NCBI GenBank assembly: GCA_002696035.1
Contig: NZQV01000006.1
Coordinates: 124,001-188,000, forward strand
From: Balneola sp.
Lineage (GTDB): Bacteria; Bacteroidota; Rhodothermia; Balneolales; Balneolaceae
Direction: 5' to 3'
Length of the DNA stretch: 64,000 bases
Below are positions 26,405-35,966 of this stretch, piece after piece. Position 1 is the stretch's first letter. Every line of letters begins with the position of its first letter. The translations under genes were made by a program, and so were the position numbers. Below the pieces are notes generated by a model. It worked only from the letters and a program-made list of their open reading frames with translations, was not told the origin of the DNA and searched no databases.

Positions 26405-26821
26405 TCATGACTCATCTGTATCTAAAGAATCAGATGCTTGTTTGAGCTTTTTAACAGAGTCGATATGAGTTTCAATATAACTGCTTTCCCCTTCCAGCCG
26501 GCGGAGCACTTCCTCTATCCGCACCAACTGCCGTTCTACCTGTTGCTGATAATAGGTGTGTGAAGCTTCAAACTGCTGTTCCGTAATTTCATATCGGTCA
26601 TAGATCACTTGCTTCAATGAATCTGCATTCACACTGTCCTGCTTCACATTCCGCCACGTAATAATATGCTGCATATCCACCAACAGATCCACATAATTAT
26701 TCTCAGAAATGAGATCAACCGGTTTCTTGGGTTGATCCGGACTGATGCAGGAGGACAGTATCCCGCCAAGAATCAAAGATCCTAAAAACAGTCCGCACAG
26801 TTTTGGTTTGAAGGTCTTCAT
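26405..26821 (-). CDS. DUF4296 lipoprotein
   Basis: A 138-residue lipoprotein. The signal ends in a lipobox (GGILSSC, Cys24), followed by the DUF4296 pattern: an NNYVDLLVDMQHIITW helix, then YDRYEITEQQFEASHTYYQ and a long helix VERQLVRIEEVLRRLE. DUF4296 is characteristic of Bacteroidota and relatives and has no known function. It is convergent with the esterase gene (10 bases apart) and starts 14 bases after the stop of the upstream SDR gene, so the two are likely one transcript. Confidence 0.82.
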   Translation of the reverse strand: MKTFKPKLCGLFLGSLILGGILSSCISPDQPKKPVDLISENNYVDLLVDMQHIITWRNVKQDSVNADSLKQVIYDRYEITEQQFEASHTYYQQQVERQLVRIEEVLRRLEGESSYIETHIDSVKKLKQASDSLDTDES

Positions 26822-26835
26822 AATGCCGAACGTGA

Positions 26836-27552
26836 TCAGCTTGGGTCTTTGGGATTCAACGGACGCATAGTGATCTCGTTGATCAAATAGTTGTCATCGG
26901 TTTCCAGCAGGAATTTAACTGTACTTGAAATATCGGTGGTCTTCATCATATTGGGATGATTTTCCATGCCTTCGATCTTGTCAAACAGATCGGTGTTTAT
27001 GGAACCCGGGAATACGGCTGTGACTTTGATACCGTCGTACCGAAGCTCCTTGAATAGAGCTTCACTAAATCCTCTCACCCCAAATTTGCTTGCGTTATAG
27101 CCCGAAATAGATGGATTTCCGAGTAAGCCTGCAATGGAAGCAATGTTGATGATGTGGCATACATTCTCGTTCTCCTTCATAACAGGAACGATCAGTCGGG
27201 TCAGGTAAAATACCCCGTTCAGGTTCACGTTGATCATATTATGCCATTCATCCAGGGAAAGGTCGTCCACGTTGTCAGAGTACATCACCCCTGCATTATT
27301 GATGAGAATATCAGGCTGATGATTACGACCAAACGTTTTGCTCACCCATTTTTCAAGGGCTTCAGGTTTTGTGATATCCATCACCACGGGGTGAAATGCG
27401 TCTCCGAGCTCAGCCTGCAGTTCATTAAGCTTATCTTTGCTGCGCGCCAGGCCGTACACTTCTGTTCCGTTGTGCACCAGCATTCTACTGAACTCCGCAC
27501 CAATTCCTTTACTCGCTCCGGTTACGATGGCAATTTTCGAATCAAGATTCAT
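26836..27552 (-). CDS. Short-chain dehydrogenase/reductase
   Basis: A classical SDR of 238 residues: cofactor motif TGASKGIG (residues 12-19), NNAGV near 86, catalytic Ser in IINIASIAG, and YNASK (the Tyr and Lys of the triad). The basic-residue position in YGLARSKDK after the second strand suggests NADP(H) preference. The substrate is unknown. It is divergent from coaX, with only 51 bases between the starts, so promoters must overlap there. Confidence 0.88.
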   Translation of the reverse strand: MNLDSKIAIVTGASKGIGAEFSRMLVHNGTEVYGLARSKDKLNELQAELGDAFHPVVMDITKPEALEKWVSKTFGRNHQPDILINNAGVMYSDNVDDLSLDEWHNMINVNLNGVFYLTRLIVPVMKENENVCHIINIASIAGLLGNPSISGYNASKFGVRGFSEALFKELRYDGIKVTAVFPGSINTDLFDKIEGMENHPNMMKTTDISSTVKFLLETDDNYLINEITMRPLNPKDPS

Positions 27553-27603
27553 TCTAAAATGGTATTTTGTTTGAAATTCTGTCTGTAAAAATACTACAAA
27601 AAG

Positions 27604-28356
27604 ATGAGCAATATCGATTCCGATCAGTCAAAAAAAATTCTGTACCTGGATGTTGGAAATTCTTCTATAAAAGGAGCTTTCCGGCAAGGTTTGCATTGGG
27701 AGACCATTCACCCGAAAGGAGAATTCACTGCCTCCGACCTGCTCAAATGGATCGACGATCATTGCGAAAAATTCAGTGAGATCATTGTTTCCGGAGTACG
27801 AAAAGATGTGCTTGACGCTATAAAAATGAATATGAGCAAGGTGGCGTTGAGGGAAGTTACCATTAAGGATGTGCCAAGGAATCTATTGGATTACGAGACC
27901 ATTAACTCCTTAGGCATCGATCGTTTTTTGGCTTGTTACGGAGCTACCGATCAGACCTCAAGATCTGTAGTTGTTATTGATGCCGGTACGGCTGTAACCA
28001 TCGACTATATGGATCAGGATGATCTCTACCAAGGTGGGGTGATCGCTCCCGGGTTTTCTCACTTTATGGATATTCTGCCAGACAAAGCTCCTGCCCTTCC
28101 CGGGATTGATCTTGATATCCCCAAAATATGGCCCGGAAAAAGCACCATTGATTCTCTTAAATGGGGGCAGACCGGTTTCTACAAGATGGCACTCGAAAAG
28201 ATGTTAACCAAATATGAAGAAGAGTTTGGCCATTACGAGCTATTCATCACCGGTGGAAATGGATCACTAATTGAAGCCTTGATAGACCGGGAAGCCAAGC
28301 TACGCCCCTTTTTGGTTTTTGATGGCATGGAGCGCCTGGTTAAAGCTATATCCTGA
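27604..28356 (+). CDS. coaX: Type III pantothenate kinase
   Basis: This 250-residue ASKHA-fold kinase phosphorylates pantothenate, the first step of coenzyme A synthesis. The motifs are DVGNSSIKGAF (phosphate loop with the catalytic-site Asp), GIDRFLACYGA (the GxDR motif, near residue 102), IDAGTAVTIDYM (near 123), and GGVIAPGF. Length is typical. The gene is alone, between divergent and convergent neighbours, as coaX often is. Confidence 0.92.
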   Translation: MSNIDSDQSKKILYLDVGNSSIKGAFRQGLHWETIHPKGEFTASDLLKWIDDHCEKFSEIIVSGVRKDVLDAIKMNMSKVALREVTIKDVPRNLLDYETINSLGIDRFLACYGATDQTSRSVVVIDAGTAVTIDYMDQDDLYQGGVIAPGFSHFMDILPDKAPALPGIDLDIPKIWPGKSTIDSLKWGQTGFYKMALEKMLTKYEEEFGHYELFITGGNGSLIEALIDREAKLRPFLVFDGMERLVKAIS

Positions 28357-28411
28357 TTCTCAGGCCTATTAACTGTGCACAGCAATTTTAACAAAGACGG
28401 AAAGTTCAGAC

Positions 28412-29035
28412 CTATTTTTCCATCTGGCTGCGGATGAGCGCGTATACCATTTCAAGCGCAACTTTGTTCTTGCCTCCCCTGGGAATGATCACATCCGCAT
28501 AGCGTTTGCTGGGCTCCACAAACTCAAGATGCATGGGACGTACAAATTTTTGATACTGATTCAGTACACTTTTTACCGACCGACCTCGCTCTTCAATATC
28601 GCGCTGTAGCCGACGCAGAAGCCTCACATCATCGTCTGTGTCCACATAGATCTTTACATCCATCAGCTCGCGAAGCTCGGGCTCACTGAAGATCAGAATG
28701 CCATCTACGAGGATCACCTTGGAGGGCGTGGCGGTAATAGTCTCCTCTTTGCGGGTATGTTTCTCAAAATCATAGACCGGAACTTCAACAGGATATCCTT
28801 CCGTCAGCGCTTTGATGTGTCGGATCATGAGTTCGGTTTCAAGCGAAGCCGGATGATCAAAATTCTGTTGTATGCGTTCTTCAAATGGCAAATGATCGAG
28901 TTCACGATAGTAGGAATCGTGTTCAATTCTGAGAATATTATCCTTTGCAAACTCTTGACAAATGAAATTAACTACTGTTGTTTTACCGGAGCCACTCCCC
29001 CCGGCCACACCAATTATAAGTGGGTTTGCTGACAT
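28412..29035 (-). CDS. udk: Uridine kinase
   Basis: A 207-residue P-loop kinase that phosphorylates uridine and cytidine in pyrimidine salvage. The Walker A GVAGGSGSGKTTVV lies at the N-terminus, HDSYYREL and NFDHPASLE near 40-62, and RRLQRDIEERGR near the lid. Length and motifs match Udk. It starts 6 bases after the stop of the amidase gene on the same strand, so the two are probably co-transcribed. Confidence 0.93.
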   Translation of the reverse strand: MSANPLIIGVAGGSGSGKTTVVNFICQEFAKDNILRIEHDSYYRELDHLPFEERIQQNFDHPASLETELMIRHIKALTEGYPVEVPVYDFEKHTRKEETITATPSKVILVDGILIFSEPELRELMDVKIYVDTDDDVRLLRRLQRDIEERGRSVKSVLNQYQKFVRPMHLEFVEPSKRYADVIIPRGGKNKVALEMVYALIRSQMEK

Positions 29036-29041
29036 GAAATA

Positions 29042-30313
29042 TTAGTTTGAAGACACGTTATATGCTTGTTTCTGCTCATATTCTACTTTGTAATCCCGAA
29101 TAGCTCTGAACAGGGCTGAAGCCATAATGCTTTGCCCATATTCGCTGGTTAAAAAACGTTGTTCGGCTGGATTGGTAATGAACCCCAGCTCCACCAATAC
29201 CGCAGGCATCGAAGCTTCAAAAAGCACCTGGAATCCGGCTTGCTTCACCCCTCTTGATTTTCTCTGTGCCCGATTCTTGAATTGATCTTCTATCATATAG
29301 GCGATCTTTTCACTAGTTGCTATATACCCGCTGTGCGCCAATTCATATACAAGCAGGTCTTCTTCTGAAAGCTCCCGGTCTACTTCATTTTTGAATACGC
29401 TGTTCTCCCGTTTCATCACTTCAAATGCCGCATCACTTTTATGAAGTCCCAAAAAATAAACCTCTGCCCCACGTACATAGGGATTATGGAATGAATTACA
29501 ATGAATAGAGACATAAAGATCGGCTTCCGCCAGGTTTGCAAAATGCCCCAGCTCCGCCAATCCCAGATAACTGTCATCTTCGCGGGTGTATACCACTTCA
29601 ACATCTGGGAGATGTTCCTCAATATACTCTCCCAGTTTCAACCCAACAGCCAGGGTGATCTCTTTTTCCTGAACTCCTTTATAACCAATGGATCCGGGAT
29701 CCCAGCCACCATGCCCCGGATCTATCACAATCTTATCAAAACGTAATTTATTCTTAACGTTGTTGTAGCTAGCTGATACAGGGGCAGAATCAGGTGGGTT
29801 TACGTTCAGGGCATCATCCTCAACAAGTTCCTCGTACCAGTTTATAGCCAGAAACTGCTGGGCATATCTTTCCAGCTCAATCTGCGAGGAGTTTTCAAGG
29901 TTCACTAAAATGTCTTTCCCGTTCTGATCAAAGTAGGCATTGGATTTCAGATAGATATTCTCATCGAGGTAGATATCCACTCCGTACCCGTACTTTAACT
30001 TATAAAGCCGCACCTCTTGCAAAATATTACTCTGTTCGGGAAGGGTGATGCCGGTAGTATCGATATTCTCACCATATAAAGTCATCTGGATGAGATCGGG
30101 GGCAGGCTGTATGATCTCAAAAGAATCAACCGGAGCTGAAAGATGATAACGCATTACATAACCATTACCGTCGCTGCGGGGTGTGTTAGAAACTCTATGC
30201 AGATCCGTGGTTTGTGCAAAACCGTATACAAATGGGCACAAAAGCAAAACAAGCACACCAAGGACTCGAAGTGATAAAGAAGTGCGCATTTTACGCCGTT
30301 GTTTATTAAACAT
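29042..30313 (-). CDS. Exported N-acetylmuramoyl-L-alanine amidase
   Basis: A 423-residue zinc amidase that cuts peptidoglycan stem peptides. The N-terminal signal (through YGFAQ) supports export, with Met1 or Met9 (30289) as start. An AMIN-like beta domain occupies about residues 40-150. The catalytic Amidase_3 domain begins IVIDPGHGGWDPGSIG, and includes VYTREDD, VSIHCNS (second Zn His) and VELGFITNP. AmiC/AmiB-type enzymes act in daughter-cell separation. Divergent from the large ATPase gene. Confidence 0.9.
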   Translation of the reverse strand: MFNKQRRKMRTSLSLRVLGVLVLLLCPFVYGFAQTTDLHRVSNTPRSDGNGYVMRYHLSAPVDSFEIIQPAPDLIQMTLYGENIDTTGITLPEQSNILQEVRLYKLKYGYGVDIYLDENIYLKSNAYFDQNGKDILVNLENSSQIELERYAQQFLAINWYEELVEDDALNVNPPDSAPVSASYNNVKNKLRFDKIVIDPGHGGWDPGSIGYKGVQEKEITLAVGLKLGEYIEEHLPDVEVVYTREDDSYLGLAELGHFANLAEADLYVSIHCNSFHNPYVRGAEVYFLGLHKSDAAFEVMKRENSVFKNEVDRELSEEDLLVYELAHSGYIATSEKIAYMIEDQFKNRAQRKSRGVKQAGFQVLFEASMPAVLVELGFITNPAEQRFLTSEYGQSIMASALFRAIRDYKVEYEQKQAYNVSSN

Positions 30314-30431
30314 TATAGCCTTTGTAGATGATGGTTTAAATGTAAGATATTCTATTAACCATTGAAAGAGTTCAAAAAAAAGGATAAAGTAGCCTGAATG
30401 TTTTGAAATAACTTTCGCTTACGACCATTTG

Positions 30432-30439
30432 TATATTTG
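30432..30439 (+). promoter_or_regulatory. Candidate Bacteroidota-type -7 element before the ATPase gene
   Basis: TATATTTG matches the TAnnTTTG -7 consensus used by Bacteroidota primary sigma factors and lies about 45 bases before the ATG. The -33 TTG is weak, so this is tentative. Confidence 0.3.
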
Positions 30440-30484
30440 TTCTTAAAAAAATGGTTCAGCTTTTGCTAATAATAGGACGTGTTC

Positions 30485-33400
30485 ATGAATTATGAGTTTT
30501 CCAGGGAAGAAATTTTAAGCCGGCTTCAAAAAGAAGTTTTTTCAAATTTTCAGGACTACCTGCGGCAAACCGTTTCTGAGGAAACAAACAGAATGGATGA
30601 GCTTCTTCAGAAAACGAATGAAGCCATTAATGCAGGACAGACCGACCAAGCCTTAAAGAAGCTTATAGAAACTGTAAGCATCTGGTTTGCAGCTTCAGAA
30701 AAAGAGCTTGATGATGAGTCTGAGGATGCACCTTCTCTCCCCTGGCTACAACATCTTGACACGCTCACTTCAGAGCTTGAAGAACACATCCATCTTCCAC
30801 AACAGGAAGAACGATTCCGCGCGATCTCAACGGATTCTCCTTTCATTAAGACCGGAAAGCTGGTAAAGCGATTGGGTCGTGGCTCTCAAAAGATCGGACA
30901 TGCCGTTGGTTCTATTTTCAAACAGGGAAGTGCTGAAGACCCTGTTTGGCGACAGGATGTGCCCTTGCGAAATCTAATTCAATTTTATCTGCTGGAAGCT
31001 TATAAACCCATGCAAAACTGGGAGCATCAGTATCACAAGCTTCAGGCAGAAGTACTTTTAGAAACCGATGCCTGGACCCTTCACTCCAGTGGGTTGATAC
31101 ATCATACACCTGCTGAAAAAACGGAAACCCACTCGGATGGGGAACCCAACAACGAAGCCCAAGAACCTCTTCCCGAAACTGAACCCGATCAGATCCCGGA
31201 TCAGGAGGATATGGAGATCTTTTTTGAAGAAGCAGTAAAGGAACTCCAGGCAATTCACAAAAAGTTTGAGAATGCCCTGCAAGATCAAATGCAGACTATT
31301 ATTGAAAGGGTTACCTCTGCCCTTTCAACAACCGGTACCATCGAGACATCGGCTTCTGATTTTGACCAGCAGGTGATAGTGAATAAAAAACAGCTGGTAG
31401 TTACCGAAACGGGTAACCACGATAAAAAATGGTTGGAGATACTGACGGCACTGCTCAACCGATGCCGGCTTTCCATAGATTTTATTGAACTGTACAAGCA
31501 GTCCAAAGAGCGTATGGATGGGTTCAGTACCTCCCTGGATGAGTTTTTTACACAGAATTTTGAAACGCCGGCACAAACGCTTTTACAACAGCTGGAATCG
31601 GCCCGGGAGATCTTTGAGGATCTGGAATCTGAAAAGAAAACCAAGAAACAAATACAAGAGCTCAGTCAGCAGCATCAGCAGGAGATGACCGAGCATATCG
31701 AAAACAACCTAACCAAGCCCATTGGTGAGCTTATTCAAGATGCTGTACTGGGTACCAAGCTTGAACGATTTACCTCTGCCATTCCCGAGTGGACCAAAAA
31801 TCAGCGCGAAAAAGCCATTTTGGTCGAATCACTGGACCTGACAAAATCACCTCCCACTTTTGAACTCGAGGAAGTGGACTGGCAGTCGCTGGTGCATCGT
31901 GTTCTCAATAATCAGATCGCCAAAGTATTTGTACCCAAAGAAGTTAAACCGGAAGAATTTTTATCCGGAGTAAGCACTGATATTCAGGAAATAGCTCAGA
32001 TCATTCTCACTAATATCGAAATTGCTGAGGAGGTCAAAACATCTGATGAGGAAGATCCCCTTCAGGTTGCCAAAGAAGGAATGGAACGAGCAAAGGGAAA
32101 GCTTGAGGAAGTGATCGGAAAAGTTTCTTCCAAGAACTCAGAATTGCAAAACCGTTTAACCGAAAAGAAGCAGACCTCTTTCTCTAAACTGGCCAAACTG
32201 CTCGATAAACAGAATGTAAATGAAGTACGGCTGGCCGGAGCCCAATATATTGCTAAAGAAACTGCCGTTGACTGGAAAATAAAATTCCAGGTAAAATGGG
32301 CAAAAGTTAAGGAGAAAGGCGAGCTATTTTCACGGTTCCTGTGGAAAAAGCTGAAATCGTATTACGAGGTGGTTTCAAAGTTTCTGGGTTTTGCCGAGAA
32401 GGAAAAACTGGAGGGCGATACCACCGATCTGGCCACTTTTTTATCCGAGACTGATGAACAAATAGCCGGTTTGCCTTTCATCTACAGACGCCTTTTTGAT
32501 TTCAATAAAGAAGTTGAAGACCGTTTCTACATTCGTAAACCCGAACAATTTGACCGGATTAAGAAAGGATACGAACTGTGGCAGAATAACTTTCCTTCAT
32601 CCTTCTCTATTGTGGGAGAAAGGGGCAGTGGAAAAACCTTATTCATTCGATTACTTATGAATGAAGTGCTTACCAAGCATGATGTGATCGAGATCAATTT
32701 CCCTGATACCATATGGAAGCCAGAGGATGTTGTAGCCAACATTTCAAAAGGACTAAAAATTGATGATGCTGAAACCTTTGAAGATCTTATCGCTGCCATA
32801 AAACGGAAAAAGAAAAGGGTTGTGGTGATCCTTGAGAATGTTCAGAACTGTTTTATCCGAAATTTATCTGGTTTTGATGCCATGGAGCAGTTGTTGCTTC
32901 TGATATCCGAAACCAATAAAGAGATTCTCTGGATCGCAAGCAGCACCCGCTATGGCTGGCTCTACCTCGACAAAGTATTAAATGTGGTAGACTACTTTAC
33001 CCATGCTGTGGAAACCGATAATCTTACAGCACAGCAAATTGAGGAACTCGTCCTGAAAAGACATCGTGCCAGTGGGTATCAGCTTAAGTTCTTAGCAGAT
33101 GAAGCCGCAAAAAATAACCGCAGCTATAAGAAGCATCTCGATGATGAAGAAAAATCACAAGAATACCTGAAAGGTCGCTATTTCGAGAAACTGGCAAAGA
33201 TGTCGGAAGGAAATTCATCTGTAGCTATGATTTACTGGATTCGGTCCATCAAAGAACATGATGACACTCATTTCTACATCAATCCATTTGAGTTTGGCGC
33301 CGTAAACAGGATCCAGCAGCTGGACAGTAACGAACTTTTTGCGCTCGCTGCCTTCATTCTTCACGATACGATGACTGCAGATGAGCTTTCTATGACCATA

Positions 33401-33547
33401 CATCAATCCAAGCGAGAGAGTATGTTGCTGGCGTCTCGACTCAGTTCTCAATCCATTTTAGTTGAAGGCGAATATGGTTTTTCCATTAATCAGCTTATTT
33501 ACCGGCAAATTGCCCGGGCACTTAAAGAAGCAAACTTCATACATTAA
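30485..33547 (+). CDS. Very large P-loop (AAA-like) ATPase of unknown function
   Basis: A 1020-residue cytoplasmic protein. Residues 1-650 are charged and mostly helical or coiled coil, with an acidic stretch around 215-250 and no signal or membrane helix. An ATPase domain starts near 700: Walker A GERGSGKT (711-718) and a Walker B-like VVVILEN (779-785, with Glu784). IASSTRYGWLYLD may be a sensor-type segment. A C-terminal winged-helix-like region (about 930-1020) ends the protein. The ATG at 30485 is preferred over the GTG at 30479. Five bases separate it from the MscS channel gene, so they form one unit. The task is unknown. Confidence 0.75.
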   Translation: MNYEFSREEILSRLQKEVFSNFQDYLRQTVSEETNRMDELLQKTNEAINAGQTDQALKKLIETVSIWFAASEKELDDESEDAPSLPWLQHLDTLTSELEEHIHLPQQEERFRAISTDSPFIKTGKLVKRLGRGSQKIGHAVGSIFKQGSAEDPVWRQDVPLRNLIQFYLLEAYKPMQNWEHQYHKLQAEVLLETDAWTLHSSGLIHHTPAEKTETHSDGEPNNEAQEPLPETEPDQIPDQEDMEIFFEEAVKELQAIHKKFENALQDQMQTIIERVTSALSTTGTIETSASDFDQQVIVNKKQLVVTETGNHDKKWLEILTALLNRCRLSIDFIELYKQSKERMDGFSTSLDEFFTQNFETPAQTLLQQLESAREIFEDLESEKKTKKQIQELSQQHQQEMTEHIENNLTKPIGELIQDAVLGTKLERFTSAIPEWTKNQREKAILVESLDLTKSPPTFELEEVDWQSLVHRVLNNQIAKVFVPKEVKPEEFLSGVSTDIQEIAQIILTNIEIAEEVKTSDEEDPLQVAKEGMERAKGKLEEVIGKVSSKNSELQNRLTEKKQTSFSKLAKLLDKQNVNEVRLAGAQYIAKETAVDWKIKFQVKWAKVKEKGELFSRFLWKKLKSYYEVVSKFLGFAEKEKLEGDTTDLATFLSETDEQIAGLPFIYRRLFDFNKEVEDRFYIRKPEQFDRIKKGYELWQNNFPSSFSIVGERGSGKTLFIRLLMNEVLTKHDVIEINFPDTIWKPEDVVANISKGLKIDDAETFEDLIAAIKRKKKRVVVILENVQNCFIRNLSGFDAMEQLLLLISETNKEILWIASSTRYGWLYLDKVLNVVDYFTHAVETDNLTAQQIEELVLKRHRASGYQLKFLADEAAKNNRSYKKHLDDEEKSQEYLKGRYFEKLAKMSEGNSSVAMIYWIRSIKEHDDTHFYINPFEFGAVNRIQQLDSNELFALAAFILHDTMTADELSMTIHQSKRESMLLASRLSSQSILVEGEYGFSINQLIYRQIARALKEANFIH

Positions 33548-33552
33548 ACATT

Positions 33553-34617
33553 ATGCATACACTTAAAAAACCTTTCGTTTTGCTCGTATTTGTGCTGATG
33601 TTTAGTGCAATAACAGTCCCTGCCTCAGCTTTCCAAAATGCAGCCGCTGATAGTGCTACATCTCAGGATACCAGCATGGTACAACGTATTGACTCCCTGA
33701 TCAATGCCAGGCTTACCCAGCTCGACTCCCTCACCAAAGAACTCGAAAATAAACTGGCGGGCAAAGATTCCACCGCTACAGATACCGCAGCAGTAAAAGG
33801 GGAAACTGAACAAGCCCTGGCTCAGCTCGAAGAAGTCATTTCCTGGCGGAAGGTTATTTTGGTTATCATTTTCTTCATCATAGCTTACTATTCCACCGTA
33901 TTTATTGGAAAGATCCTAGATAATTTTTCCGAGCGTATATCGAAGTACCGGCTTAAAATAAAACGGATGGTTCCAATTGTCCGTGTCATCATATGGACTT
34001 TGGCCATCTACATAGCCATTGCAGGTATTATTCAGCCTCCATATGCCACCGTTATCACGGTAATGGCTTCAGTGGGTATTGCCGTGGGTTTGGCTTCTCA
34101 AGATGTACTGAAGAACTTATTCGGCGGTATCATGCTTATTCTTGACCGCCCATTTCAGGTTGGTGATAAGATCCAGTTTGCCGAGCATTATGGCGAAGTT
34201 CAGCAAATAGGACTTCGTTCCAGCCGCATTGTAACCCCCGGCGACTCTGTTGTCACGATTCCAAATGGGGAACTGATCCGAACGGCTGTTTCCAATGCCA
34301 ATTCCGGTGCTCTCGACTGCCTGGTAGTCACCAATATTTACCTGCCTGCCAATTGTCCGGTTGAGGAAGTGAAAGAGATCGCATACAAAGCAGTTGTGTC
34401 TTCACGGTTTGTATTTCTGAAGAAACCCATAAGTATTATGACCGAAAATGAGATGCACGAACGGCGCTTCATCCTAAAACTGAAAGTGAAAGCATATGTA
34501 CTCGACATTCGATACGAGTTTCCATTCCAGAGTGATGTAACGGAGCTTATACTTTCAGAATTGAGCCGTCGAGGATTGGTATCAGATGAAGGTTTTCATG
34601 CCAAGATAGCTGAATAG
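33553..34617 (+). CDS. MscS-family mechanosensitive channel
   Basis: A 354-residue small-conductance channel. A signal peptide (1-26, ending PASAF) is followed by a periplasmic coiled-coil segment (SMVQRIDSLINARLTQLDSL), then membrane helices at about 97-121, 137-158 and 161-180. The pore helix GIAVGLASQDVLKNLFGG is at 176-193. The beta-domain signature LDRPFQVGDKI follows. It should release solutes on hypo-osmotic shock. It is tightly linked to the large ATPase gene upstream, which is unusual for MscS genes and raises the question of whether the ATPase controls it. Confidence 0.88.
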   Translation: MHTLKKPFVLLVFVLMFSAITVPASAFQNAAADSATSQDTSMVQRIDSLINARLTQLDSLTKELENKLAGKDSTATDTAAVKGETEQALAQLEEVISWRKVILVIIFFIIAYYSTVFIGKILDNFSERISKYRLKIKRMVPIVRVIIWTLAIYIAIAGIIQPPYATVITVMASVGIAVGLASQDVLKNLFGGIMLILDRPFQVGDKIQFAEHYGEVQQIGLRSSRIVTPGDSVVTIPNGELIRTAVSNANSGALDCLVVTNIYLPANCPVEEVKEIAYKAVVSSRFVFLKKPISIMTENEMHERRFILKLKVKAYVLDIRYEFPFQSDVTELILSELSRRGLVSDEGFHAKIAE

Positions 34618-34661
34618 AGCGAAACAGCATTTCATTTACTTATTAAACACTGCAGCAGTTT

Positions 34662-35966
34662 TTATTCAGATCTCTTTCCTGCAAGAACCACCTGAAGATC
34701 CATCAGGTTATTACCGGTAGGGTTTGTTTTGATGAGCGTTTCCATTTGCTCGTGAAAATGATACGAATCGTATGCTTGAAGATAGTTTTCCGGTTCCAGC
34801 TTTTGTTTGCGTGCAGCAAGTGTGGTTTTGGAATTTACGATAGCTCCGGCTGCATCAGTGGGACCATCTACTCCATCTGTAGCAAAACTGAGTAACGAGA
34901 TCGGGTGCTGTCCCTCAATAGAAATGGCAGCCGTCAAAGCTAAATGCTGATTTCGCCCCCCTTTTCCACTCCCACTTACATTCACCATGCTTTCCCCAAA
35001 ATAAACCAATGCCGCCGGTGCATTCACCGCTCCCTTTTTGCCCAATACTGAAATGGCATCCCCACACAACTTCTTCGATATTTTATGGGTTTCCATATCG
35101 TAAGCCTGCCCAGCTACCTTTACGTTGAAATCATTCTCGCCCAGCCAGGCTCCTACATTATCGGCTAAGATCTTTGCGCCGGATATCACCCGCAGCTGAT
35201 GCTTTTCCCATACTTCCTCCCCTTTTTGAGGATTTTCAGTAATATCACCATGCATGCCTTTTGAGATATGGATCCGTACAGAATGAGAAACCTGGTCCCA
35301 AAGCTGATATTTCTTTAAGACATGAAATGCATCCCGAAATCTAGTTGAGTCGGCCACAGTTGGTCCACTGCCTACTACATCCACATCATCACCGGGGACG
35401 TCGGAAAGGATCAGGGAAACCAACCGATGATCTGAAAACAATTTGCCAAACTTCCCGCCGCCTGTATCCGAAATGTGTTTCCGAACGGCATTAATTTCGT
35501 GGATGGATGCTCCCGAATTCAAAAGCAATTCATAGGTGTTGCGAAACTCGTCCATCTCAATTCCAGATGAAGGAATACAGAATAACGCCGACGCACCTCC
35601 CGAAAGGCAAAATAAAACCGTATCCGTTTCAGGAATATTCGCAGCAAGCTGACAAAGCTCATAACTGGCTGATACCGAATTTTCATCCGGGTAGGGATGG
35701 GCGCCTTCAAACACTTGTATCCTGTCAAGTTCGCGAGTGCTTTCAGGGGCAACGATCATTCCATCCCTGATAGCATCACCGAAAAGATCCTCCAGCTGTT
35801 TCGCCATCTCAACCGATGCCTTTCCGGCTCCCAGCACCCATACTTTACCCTCAATATCAAGATCGGCAATAACGTCTTTCAGGTTTAGATCAAACAGAGT
35901 CCCTGAGGTAATTTCATCAACCAATTCATGTAATACCGCCTGGTGGTTATCAAGATCTTTGCTCAT
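34662..35966 (-). CDS. Glycerate 2-kinase (DUF4147/MOFRL family)
   Basis: An enzyme of about 434 residues of the GckA/TtuD type, which phosphorylates D-glycerate for entry into glycolysis. The motifs are WVLGAGKASVEMA, GGASALFCIP, SDVPGDDVDVVGSGPTV and the C-terminal MOFRL region with FATDGVDGPTDAAGA. I place the start at the ATG at 35966 (MSKDLDNHQ); the frame is open to 35996. With either start it overlaps the 3' end of the exosortase-partner gene, so the three minus-strand genes appear coupled. Glycerate may link it to the GhrA-like reductase at 49 kb. Confidence 0.88.
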   Translation of the reverse strand: MSKDLDNHQAVLHELVDEITSGTLFDLNLKDVIADLDIEGKVWVLGAGKASVEMAKQLEDLFGDAIRDGMIVAPESTRELDRIQVFEGAHPYPDENSVSASYELCQLAANIPETDTVLFCLSGGASALFCIPSSGIEMDEFRNTYELLLNSGASIHEINAVRKHISDTGGGKFGKLFSDHRLVSLILSDVPGDDVDVVGSGPTVADSTRFRDAFHVLKKYQLWDQVSHSVRIHISKGMHGDITENPQKGEEVWEKHQLRVISGAKILADNVGAWLGENDFNVKVAGQAYDMETHKISKKLCGDAISVLGKKGAVNAPAALVYFGESMVNVSGSGKGGRNQHLALTAAISIEGQHPISLLSFATDGVDGPTDAAGAIVNSKTTLAARKQKLEPENYLQAYDSYHFHEQMETLIKTNPTGNNLMDLQVVLAGKRSE

